Shown here piece by piece: positions 19,052-26,033 of a DNA stretch of 64,000 nt (position 1 is the first letter of the stretch; each line of letters starts with the position of its first letter). Source of the DNA: Cypionkella sp. (lineage in GTDB: Bacteria; Pseudomonadota; Alphaproteobacteria; Rhodobacterales; Rhodobacteraceae). The stretch covers positions 122,177 through 186,176 of the forward strand of contig NZ_JAUSBA010000040.1 of assembly GCF_030652235.1 (NCBI RefSeq). Reading direction: 5' to 3'. Below the pieces are notes generated by a model. It made no database searches. It was not told the DNA's origin and saw only the letters and a program-made list of their open reading frames with translations. The position numbers and the translations under genes were made by a program.

Positions 19052-19855
19052 TCAGGCAAAGAAACAGCCGACCGTGCCCAAGGGGCCAAAATCGGCAAGA
19101 ATGGTATCGCCATGACGCGTCTCAATCGGGCGAATGAACGAACCTGAAAGCACGATCTGCCCGGCCTCAATGCGCTGAGCATACTGCGACAGGCGATTGG
19201 CCAGCCATGCCACGCCTCGCGCGGGCTGGTTCAACACGCCGGCACCAAGCCCGGTTTCCTCGACCTCGGCATTGCGCATCACGATGGCACCGGCCCAGCG
19301 CGGATCAAAACTATCCGGCCGCATCGCCCGCCCGCCCGTGACGATGCCCGCATTGGCGGCATTGTCCGAGATGGTGTCGACGATGGTGCGGGCCTTGCCA
19401 GTGTCGGGATCGGCCCGCAGGATGCGGGTGTCTAAAATCTCCAACGCGGGCAGGATATAATCGGTGGCGTTCATCACATCGGTCACCGAAACACCCGGAC
19501 CTTGCAACGGCGCTTTCAGCACGAAGGCCAATTCCGCCTCGATCCGTGGCTCGATAAACCGATCCGCCGCAATCGTGGCGCCATTCTCAAACATCATATC
19601 ATCCAACAGAACCCCCGAATCCGGGGTAGCAATATTCAGCGCATATTGCATCGCCTTTGACGTAAGCCCGATCTTCCAGCCGATGGTGCGCCGCCCCTCG
19701 GCATGGCGCTGCGCCACATAGGCGGCTTGCACCGCATAGGCATCATCCATCGTCATGGCCGGGTGTAACAGCGACAACAGCCCGGTTTGCACGCGGGTTT
19801 TCTCTGCTGCCACAAGGCGCGCGGCGGCGGCATCGATCTCAGGTTTCGACAGCAT
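19052..19855 (-). CDS. hpaH: 2-oxo-hept-4-ene-1,7-dioate hydratase
   Basis: 267 residues, the family length. Typical segments of the HpaH/MhpD hydratase group are present: MDDAYAVQAAYV, GWKIGLTSKAMQ, and the metal-binding EPRIEAELAFVLK. The enzyme adds water to 2-oxo-hept-4-ene-1,7-dioate to give 2,4-dihydroxy-hept-2-ene-1,7-dioate, a late step in homoprotocatechuate degradation. The start overlaps the preceding gene's stop by one base (TAATG), so the two are coupled. It is the last gene of the operon in the window; the aldolase HpaI that should act next is not present here. Confidence 0.88.
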   Translation of the reverse strand: MLSKPEIDAAAARLVAAEKTRVQTGLLSLLHPAMTMDDAYAVQAAYVAQRHAEGRRTIGWKIGLTSKAMQYALNIATPDSGVLLDDMMFENGATIAADRFIEPRIEAELAFVLKAPLQGPGVSVTDVMNATDYILPALEILDTRILRADPDTGKARTIVDTISDNAANAGIVTGGRAMRPDSFDPRWAGAIVMRNAEVEETGLGAGVLNQPARGVAWLANRLSQYAQRIEAGQIVLSGSFIRPIETRHGDTILADFGPLGTVGCFFA

Positions 19856-20718
19856 TATAAAACCTCGTCGGCGATGGTGTTGCGCAGAATACCGATGCCA
19901 TCAGCCTCGACCTCTACCACATCGCCGGGCTTCAGCCAGATTGGCGGATCAAAGCGCGCGCCCGCCCCAGTGGGCGTGCCGCAGACGATGACATCCCCCG
20001 GAACCAGTGTGGTGAAGGTTGAGATATAGGCGATGATCTGCCGGAAGCCGAACATCATCCGACTGGTGCGATCACTCTGCCGCACCGCGCCATTCACCCG
20101 CGTCTGCAAACCAATGTCCGCCAGTTGCGCCTCATCAGTATAGGGCACGATCCACGGCCCGATCGCGCCGGAGTTGTCCCAGTTTTTACCCTGCGTGACG
20201 TTGAACTTGGCATGGCGCACCCAGTCGCGGATGGTGCCTTCGTTGCACAGGGTCAGCGCCGCGATATGGCCAAGGGCATCTCTTTCGGCAATCCGGCGCC
20301 CTGCCTTGCCGATGATGATCGTGACCTCACCCTCATAGTCCAACTGCTGGCTTTCCGGCGGGCGGATCAGCGGTTGACCATGCCCAGTGAACGAGCGCGC
20401 AAACCTGGGAAACAGCGACATAAACGGCGGATTTTCCTTGCCATCCCTATACTCGGCGTTGCGTTCAGGAAAGTTGACCCCAACGCAGAGGATCTTCTCG
20501 GGGGCCGTGATCGGGATGTCATATGCAATCTCAGACACCGCAAAATCAGGATTCTGCCCCATCGACAGATCGCTCAGCCGGGGCAAAGCGCCCTGTTCGA
20601 TCACCGCGCGCAAGGTAGGCCAAACGGCAGCATGACGCGCCGACAGATCAATCACCCCGCCCGCGGTGATGGCCCCCCAAGCTCTAAGGCCCTGATGGGT
20701 AAAGCTGGCAAATTTCAT
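19855..20718 (-). CDS. hpaG: Fumarylacetoacetate-hydrolase-family protein (HpaG-like isomerase/decarboxylase)
   Basis: 287 residues from ATG 20718, preceded by GGGGGGTC. The C-terminal FAH fold is clear: DYEGEVTIIIGKAGRRI with the metal-binding Glu residues, LTLCNEGTIRDW, and VPGDVIVCGTPTGAGA near the end. In the homoprotocatechuate pathway an FAH-family enzyme decarboxylates 5-oxo-pent-3-ene-1,2,5-tricarboxylate and isomerises the product. In enterobacteria HpaG is a fused two-domain protein of about 430 residues; here there is one domain only, so either this protein does both steps or a second copy lies elsewhere. Symbol given by context. Confidence 0.75.
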   Translation of the reverse strand: MKFASFTHQGLRAWGAITAGGVIDLSARHAAVWPTLRAVIEQGALPRLSDLSMGQNPDFAVSEIAYDIPITAPEKILCVGVNFPERNAEYRDGKENPPFMSLFPRFARSFTGHGQPLIRPPESQQLDYEGEVTIIIGKAGRRIAERDALGHIAALTLCNEGTIRDWVRHAKFNVTQGKNWDNSGAIGPWIVPYTDEAQLADIGLQTRVNGAVRQSDRTSRMMFGFRQIIAYISTFTTLVPGDVIVCGTPTGAGARFDPPIWLKPGDVVEVEADGIGILRNTIADEVL

Positions 20719-20729
20719 CCAAGACCCCC

Positions 20730-21710
20730 CTATGGCGCTATGATCGGTTGCGCGGCCAGGGCCGAGTCCCGCATCGCCACATCGGCAAAGCTTGATCCAT
20801 GCTCGAACCAACTTTTCGGCGCAGGTGCGCCCCAAAGCGTCTGGCGCTGCGGGTCCTTCAGATCCCATTTGATCGGTTCAAGATCAGGGTCAACCGTCTG
20901 ATAATCCGAGCAATAGATCTCGGTGCGGTGGCCATCTGGATCAAGGATATACAGAAAAAACGCATTGGAAATACCGTGCCGCCCCGGCCCACGCTCGATA
21001 TTGCCGACATATCCGGTGGTCGCCATCAGATCGAGCAGGTCGATGATGTTCAACGGCGTCGGCACCCAGAACGCCAGATGGTGCAGGCGCGGGCCACGGC
21101 CATTGGTGAAGGCCATGTCATGCACGCCGCCCTTACGATGCATCCACGCCGCCCACAGCTTTTTGCTCTCGGCATCTTCTGTATACTCCGTCACCCGGAA
21201 GCCGAAGGAATTGTAGAACGCGACCGAAGCATCGACGTCGGGCGAGAAGCAGTTGAAATGGTCAATCCGAAGTGGTTTGACGCCATGATACAGCGCGTAT
21301 TTCTGGTGGATAGGGGCCAAGCGGTCCATCTTAGCGTAGAATTCCAATGGAATCCCGTGCGGGTCAGCCGTGCGCAAAGTGCGGCCCATGAACGGGCGTT
21401 CTACCCAAGCCACGGGCAAACCCTGCGCCGAGAAGAAAGCATGGGCGGCGTCCAGATCGGCCTCGGCATAGACCTTGAAACCCAGCACATGGACCGCCGC
21501 CATATCGGCCTTGCGCAGGATCACGCAATGATGGCCGCGTTCCTCCATCGCGCGCAGATAGATCGCCTCGGCGTCCTCGTGGCTGACCTGCAAGCCCAGC
21601 AGATCGACGTAAAATGCCCGGCTGGCGGCCAGATCTTTGACGGCAAGCTCAACGTGGCTCAGCCGAATGACGTTGAACGCAGGGTAGAGTACGGGGCTGG
21701 GAACGGGCAT
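20730..21710 (-). CDS. hpaD: 3,4-dihydroxyphenylacetate (homoprotocatechuate) 2,3-dioxygenase
   Basis: 326 residues from ATG 21710, chosen because CGGAGGAAG lies just upstream; a start seven codons earlier would bury that site. Two vicinal-oxygen-chelate domains are visible (LSHVELAVKDLAAS at 18-30 and RIDHFNCFSPD at 148-158). The expected iron ligands of the extradiol enzymes are His151, His211 and Glu264 (RTEIYCSDY). The enzyme opens the aromatic ring of homoprotocatechuate with O2 to give 5-carboxymethyl-2-hydroxymuconate semialdehyde. It is the glyoxalase-fold type seen in Gram-positive and some proteobacterial pathways rather than the LigB-type HpaD of E. coli. 11 bases separate it from the next gene. 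Confidence 0.88.
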   Translation of the reverse strand: MPVPSPVLYPAFNVIRLSHVELAVKDLAASRAFYVDLLGLQVSHEDAEAIYLRAMEERGHHCVILRKADMAAVHVLGFKVYAEADLDAAHAFFSAQGLPVAWVERPFMGRTLRTADPHGIPLEFYAKMDRLAPIHQKYALYHGVKPLRIDHFNCFSPDVDASVAFYNSFGFRVTEYTEDAESKKLWAAWMHRKGGVHDMAFTNGRGPRLHHLAFWVPTPLNIIDLLDLMATTGYVGNIERGPGRHGISNAFFLYILDPDGHRTEIYCSDYQTVDPDLEPIKWDLKDPQRQTLWGAPAPKSWFEHGSSFADVAMRDSALAAQPIIAP

Positions 21711-21742
21711 TTTCTTCCTCCGTGGAAGCAATTATTGTGGTT

Positions 21743-23260
21743 TCAGCCGCCAAGTTTCGGAATGGCGTGCGCTTGGGTGGCAAAGGCTATATTCTTGGTT
21801 TCCATATAGAAATCGAACGACCACTCCGCACCGTCTCGGCCAATCCCGGAGTTCTTCACCCCACCAAACGGCGCGGGCAGATGGCGGATGTTTTCCGAGT
21901 TCACCCAGATCATCCCTGCCTCCAACGCATCGGTGAAGCGGAAGGCGCGGGTGACATCCGATGTCCACAGATAACCCGTCAGGCCGTATTGCACGTCATT
22001 GGCCATCGCCAAGGCCTCGGCCTCATCCTTGAACGGAATCGCGGTCAGCACCGGGCCAAAGATCTCCTCCTGCGCGATCCGCATCTGGTTATGCGCGCCG
22101 GTAAACAGCGTCGGGCTGACATAGCAGCCCCCCCCCGGCCCCGCGAATTTGGCACCACCTGCTGCGACAGTGGCCCCTTCGGCGCGACCGATCTCGATAT
22201 ACTCCATCACCTTTGCCTCATGCACCGGATGGATCAGCGGCCCGACCACGGTCTTGGGGTCCAACGGATGCCCCACCACAATCCGCTTGGCTTTCTCAGC
22301 CACCATCCCTGTGAATGCATCGTAAATCTGCGCCTCGACCAACAACCGCGACGACGAGGTGCAACGCTCACCGTTCAGCGAATAGATCATAAACACCGCC
22401 GCATCCGCCGCCCGCTCCAGATCAGCGTCAGCAAATACGATCACCGGGTTCTTGCCGCCGAGTTCAAAATGCACCCGCTTCAGCGTATCGGCACCCTGCT
22501 TCATGATCATGCTGCCCGTGCGCGACTCACCCACAAAGCCAATCGCCTTGATATCGGGATGCTCGGTCAAAGCCCGCCCTGCATCCTCTCCAAATCCATT
22601 CACCAGATTCCACACCCCGGCAGGCAGGCCCGCACTTTCAGCAATCTCCACCAGCAGACGGGCCGACAGCGGCGAGAATTCGGCGGGCTTATGCACCACC
22701 GTGCAACCCGCCGCCAAAGCCGGAGCGATTTTCCACGTCGACAGCATGAACGGCGTGTTCCACGGCGTGATGATGCCAACTGGACCAATCGGCGTGCGGG
22801 TGGTCATGTTGACCTGCCCCTTGGCGCGCAGGGTCTGACCATCGCGCGCCTTGGGGGCAAGATCGGCGAAATAGCGGAAATTCTCTGCGCCGCGCAGCGC
22901 AGCCTTCGCCATGAACCGAATAGACTGCCCGGTGTCCATCGCCTCGACAAAGGCAATCTCCTCGGCTCGCGCCTCAATCGCATCGGCAATCCGGTGCAGC
23001 AACGCCTTGCGCGTCTCGCCCTCCATCGCCCGCCATACCGGGAAGGCTGCCTTCGCCGCCGCCACAGCTTGCGCCACGTCCGCCGCCTTGCCGTGCGCCA
23101 CCTGCGCCAAAGGCTGCAGATCAACCGGAGAGATGATCTCAAACGTCGCGCAATCCTGCGCGGGCACCGCCTTGCCACCGATGTGGTTCAGCACGCCTTC
23201 GCTGCGGAACCGCGCCAGATACCCGTCAGCTCGGGCAATATTGGTCGTCAGATCTGACAT
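21743..23260 (-). CDS. hpaE: 5-carboxymethyl-2-hydroxymuconate semialdehyde dehydrogenase
   Basis: 505 residues, aldehyde dehydrogenase superfamily. PWNTP with Asn168, FELGGKNP with general base Glu266, and GERCTSS with nucleophile Cys300 give a complete active site. HpaE oxidises the ring-cleavage product of HpaD with NAD+. The assignment to HpaE rests on its position between the dioxygenase and isomerase genes, plus segments such as NGERCTSSSRLLVE that are common in this subfamily. Nine bases downstream of hpaF and 32 upstream of hpaD. Confidence 0.88.
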   Translation of the reverse strand: MSDLTTNIARADGYLARFRSEGVLNHIGGKAVPAQDCATFEIISPVDLQPLAQVAHGKAADVAQAVAAAKAAFPVWRAMEGETRKALLHRIADAIEARAEEIAFVEAMDTGQSIRFMAKAALRGAENFRYFADLAPKARDGQTLRAKGQVNMTTRTPIGPVGIITPWNTPFMLSTWKIAPALAAGCTVVHKPAEFSPLSARLLVEIAESAGLPAGVWNLVNGFGEDAGRALTEHPDIKAIGFVGESRTGSMIMKQGADTLKRVHFELGGKNPVIVFADADLERAADAAVFMIYSLNGERCTSSSRLLVEAQIYDAFTGMVAEKAKRIVVGHPLDPKTVVGPLIHPVHEAKVMEYIEIGRAEGATVAAGGAKFAGPGGGCYVSPTLFTGAHNQMRIAQEEIFGPVLTAIPFKDEAEALAMANDVQYGLTGYLWTSDVTRAFRFTDALEAGMIWVNSENIRHLPAPFGGVKNSGIGRDGAEWSFDFYMETKNIAFATQAHAIPKLGG

Positions 23261-23269
23261 CTCGGGGCC

Positions 23270-23656
23270 CTATTTTGCGCGCAGGCGCGGATGAATGGCG
23301 TTTTTCTTCCAGCTGAGCGCCGGATCGAGTTCGGATAGATTTAGCGTCAGCGCGAAATACGGGGTCTTAAACAGCGGCGCAAAATGCGCAGTGGCAGCGG
23401 CAAAGATCATCTCGCCCGCCCGTGCCTTGTCCGCAGCACTGCGCCCTGCCCCAATCCGCAACCACAAATCGGCGAAGGCGTTTTCCGCCAGCAAATCCGC
23501 CACCGCATACGCCGCGCATCGCACAGCCCGGACCCGGATTGCGCCCATTTCAAACAAACCGCTCGCCAAAATTGCAGCATGAAGCGCCCGGCAAAGCCCC
23601 GCCATGTCGATCTTGCCGTCAAGATTGGCAGAATACTCGATGGTCAGATGCGGCAT
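23270..23656 (-). CDS. hpaF: 5-carboxymethyl-2-hydroxymuconate isomerase
   Basis: 128 residues from ATG 23656, preceded by AAGGAGAG at good spacing; the frame is open upstream but no ribosome-binding site supports a longer form. It starts MPHLTIEYSANL, so Pro becomes the N-terminal catalytic residue after Met removal, as in the CHMI/tautomerase superfamily. It isomerises 5-carboxymethyl-2-hydroxymuconate to its 2-oxo form. First gene of the minus-strand hpa operon, with the promoter and palindrome directly upstream. Confidence 0.85.
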   Translation of the reverse strand: MPHLTIEYSANLDGKIDMAGLCRALHAAILASGLFEMGAIRVRAVRCAAYAVADLLAENAFADLWLRIGAGRSAADKARAGEMIFAAATAHFAPLFKTPYFALTLNLSELDPALSWKKNAIHPRLRAK

Positions 23657-23676
23657 ATTACTCTCCTTCGCTATAA

Positions 23677-23710
23677 TTAACACGTTAAATAGAAACTGGA
23701 AAGCTGTCAA
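23677..23710 (-). promoter_or_regulatory. Promoter and palindromic operator candidate of the hpa operon
   Basis: On the minus strand TTGACA (23710-23705) is followed after 17 bases by TAACGT (23687-23682). The -10 region lies within the palindrome TTAAC-AC-GTTAA (23677-23688), 21 bases upstream of the hpaF start. A MarR-type repressor such as HpaR could bind here; no such gene is in the window. Confidence 0.45.
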
Positions 23711-24596
23711 GCCCACCCCAAGACTGGGTGATGCGGGTTTTTGCCTGTCAGTAACTTCCGCCAAAGCTGCCTAAGGCCCAGTAGTTACAACAACTTCGCT
23801 TGCCACATCAGCATTTCCAGCATTCAGGAACGATAGAGGCAACACCAATCCCCCACGCTATTGCCGCGTTCGGTCATCCCAGACGCTTGGCGGTGTTTCG
23901 CCTGATCATGCGCTTTGCGCCGCAGGCCACGCAGGCGGCCTTCGCACAGCTTGACCCAGCACAAAGCGTTGCGGCCTCGGTCATCTTCGTGATGGCCGCT
24001 TCGGGGCGTTCTGGACCATTGCCTATGGCGCAGTTCAGGCTTTTGCGCCGCAGACATTGCACGTTAAGGAAGAATCAGAATCGGCCTCATCGCCAAAGCG
24101 ATACGGGGGCCGTCGTGCTAAAACCCATTCCCCGTGCGCTCGTCGCCCTCGCCCTGACAGCCCGCACGCGCGCGCTTTGGTTTGCGCTGACGCTCGCGCT
24201 TGGGTTGTTGTTGTGCAGCTTCGTCTTTGCTGCACATTCCAACCTGATCCTCGCCTCGCTTCATCCGACCGCATGTCAATAGATCTTGGTTACTACAGCA
24301 TGGCCAACACGGCGCATCCACTTTTCGAAGCCCCAAAATAAAAAATAATCATTAAAGTCAGTATTTTATTCCCGGTTCTTGCCACGGCAAAAACGATGGC
24401 TATGGCCAATCGGGTGGTCGCCCGAATGCAGCGGACAAGCACGAAAACACGCAGATCTTGCACTGCCCGGCACGTCGATTCTGCAAGACTTCAACCGCTA
24501 GCGCAGTGAGGGTCGGCCCATGAGTGCAGCAAAAAACAACTTTAGCGCGAAAATATTCTCGACAGAATTCAGGTAAATGATTTTTTTGCCCAATAT
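23711..24596. other. Long non-coding stretch with decayed sequence
   Basis: About 880 bases with no confident intact gene. A reading frame at 23800-24282 carries a fragment resembling an ArsR-type DNA-binding start (listed separately). The rest, 24283-24596, is AT-rich towards the right and leads into the promoter region of the response regulator. Confidence 0.5.
23800..24282 (+). pseudogene. Possible decayed ArsR-family regulator fragment
   Basis: Residues about 20-41 of this frame (AIAAFGHPRRLAVFRLIMRF) resemble the first helices of ArsR-type winged helix regulators, whose usual opening is AxxALxxPxRLxVFRLL. The following recognition helix and wing cannot be found in this frame, and no single shift restores them clearly. 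The remainder ends with a hydrophobic segment (LWFALTLALGLLLCSFVF) of unknown meaning. It may be a relic, or the match may be fortuitous. No ribosome-binding site is evident. Confidence 0.25.
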
Positions 24597-24626
24597 TTGA
24601 CAAAGTTTGTGTTTAGTTTGTCGATA
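24597..24626 (+). promoter_or_regulatory. Promoter candidate for the response regulator gene
   Basis: TTGACA (24597-24602) followed after 18 bases by TCGATA (24621-24626), in an AT-rich stretch about 70 bases upstream of the start codon. The -35 box is perfect, the -10 box poor. Confidence 0.35.
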
Positions 24627-24692
24627 AGGTTTAGCAAAGTGCCATGCAAATGCTATGCAACCAGAAGGCGCAAAAGACGATTGGGGTTAGGA

Positions 24693-25646
24693 ATGAAGAT
24701 CCTTGCGGTAGACGACGATCCGATTTTTCTGGGAGTCCTACGTCCGATGCTTGGCGCTCTTGGAAAAGACGATGTGACCATCGCGCGCTCTGGTCACGAA
24801 GCAATGTTCAAATTGGTAGAAGCAGAGGAAGCGTTCGATTGTCTTTTGCTGGATATCCAGATGCCGGGCATGAGCGGTGTGCAACTGTGCCACAATGTGC
24901 GCAATTTGCCCGACTATCGACGGACGCCGATCGTAATGATCACGGCGATGACCGGCAAACGCTTCATAGATGATGCATTTGCCGCCGGAGCGACCGATTA
25001 CATCACCAAGCCACTTGACCCGATCGACCTGAAAGCCCGCATCGGCATGGCAGAGCGTTTGCTGAAAGAACGCAGCCTCACGGCTTCCCTCGAAAAGAAG
25101 TTTGACCAGCGCAGCGACATCATCGCCATCGACGTGGATTTTGACACCCCGTTCCCGATCCCCGGATTTGAGCGCGGCGTCGAATATCTTGCACTTGAAA
25201 ACTACCTGCTGATGCTGGGAGGCAAGCGGATGTACTCCACCGCGGCCTTTGGCATTTCAGTAAATAATGCGCATGCATTCTTCAAAGAATCTTCGCCCTC
25301 GGGTTTTGTGAACATGCTGGGCGATGTCGCCTCGGCGATCAGTGATGCGGTGAAGTCCGAACAGATGATGATTGCCTACGCCGGCGCGGGCAATTTCGTC
25401 GCCGTGTTGTCGCAGGCTATGTCAACAGACCGGTCTGAATTGGAAGCGAAAATACAGTCGGGCCTCGAAGATTTCGCCAGCTTTTATGCGGCAGATCGTC
25501 TACCCGTGCCGCAGATCAAAGTCGGGGATTTGGCGCGCACCTCGTTCTTTGGCCTGTTCAATCCCACAAGTATCCTTGATCACGCGGTGACACTTGCCCA
25601 ATCACGCTCGGACGTAAAGACCAAGGCTTGGTGGACCGCCGCATGA
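24693..25646 (+). CDS. Response regulator: receiver fused to a degenerate GGDEF-like domain
   Basis: 317 residues from ATG 24693. The receiver (1-120) is complete: Asp7-Asp8-Asp9, phosphoacceptor Asp54 in LLLDIQMPG and Lys106 in ITKPLD. After a linker, residues about 165-300 follow the pattern of a GGDEF domain: TAAFGISVNNAHAFFKES in the place of the LxxIDxDxFKxIND strand, then AYAGAGNFVAVLSQ (228-241) where YRYGGDEFAVLL is expected. GAGNF replaces GGDEF, so diguanylate cyclase activity should be lost. It might bind a nucleotide, or act as a protein-interaction module. Its stop overlaps the Hpt gene's start (ATGA). Confidence 0.75.
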   Translation: MKILAVDDDPIFLGVLRPMLGALGKDDVTIARSGHEAMFKLVEAEEAFDCLLLDIQMPGMSGVQLCHNVRNLPDYRRTPIVMITAMTGKRFIDDAFAAGATDYITKPLDPIDLKARIGMAERLLKERSLTASLEKKFDQRSDIIAIDVDFDTPFPIPGFERGVEYLALENYLLMLGGKRMYSTAAFGISVNNAHAFFKESSPSGFVNMLGDVASAISDAVKSEQMMIAYAGAGNFVAVLSQAMSTDRSELEAKIQSGLEDFASFYAADRLPVPQIKVGDLARTSFFGLFNPTSILDHAVTLAQSRSDVKTKAWWTAA

Positions 25647-26014
25647 CCGGATTGCGATTCTTTGTCGGATCAGCAGGCGGAAACAAGGACATGACGGCCG
25701 TACTAGAGCCCGCACGCGCGATGTTTCTCGGCTTGATTGTTGAACGCATCATGGCCCTTGAAGTCTATCGCAAGCTTGTTCGGCATGGCAAAAACCCACA
25801 AGATGAGGTGGCGAAGATCGCCGACATCGCCCACAAAATCTCTGGCGTGGGGGCGACGCTTGGTTTTTTTAGAACCGGACAGCTCGCGGCGGCCTTGGAT
25901 CATACCATCACCGAAAATCTGGAAAAATGTGCCGATCCTGAGTATTTTCGGCTGATCGTTGATCCCATGCTAGAGGCTCTTCTGGTGGAAATGGAATCCC
26001 TGCTGGACACCTAA
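25643..26014 (+). CDS. Hpt-domain phosphotransfer protein
   Basis: 123 residues starting at the ATG that overlaps the upstream stop. The segment IADIAHKISGVGATLGF holds the Hpt consensus H-x-[IL]-x-G-x5-G with His64 as the phosphoryl acceptor. The rest is helical, as expected for a four-helix bundle. No kinase or receiver domain is attached. It could relay phosphate between the hybrid kinases encoded on the opposite strand and the stand-alone or GGDEF-like receiver. The gene is convergent with the first hybrid kinase, 19 bases apart. Confidence 0.8.
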   Translation: MTGLRFFVGSAGGNKDMTAVLEPARAMFLGLIVERIMALEVYRKLVRHGKNPQDEVAKIADIAHKISGVGATLGFFRTGQLAAALDHTITENLEKCADPEYFRLIVDPMLEALLVEMESLLDT

Positions 26015-26033
26015 GGCGCAGTCTAAGCTTGCC

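Noticed and set aside
21722..23257. 511-codon plus-strand frame opposite hpaE
   Set aside because: Exact antisense shadow of the aldehyde dehydrogenase; Arg/His-rich and without recognisable motifs.
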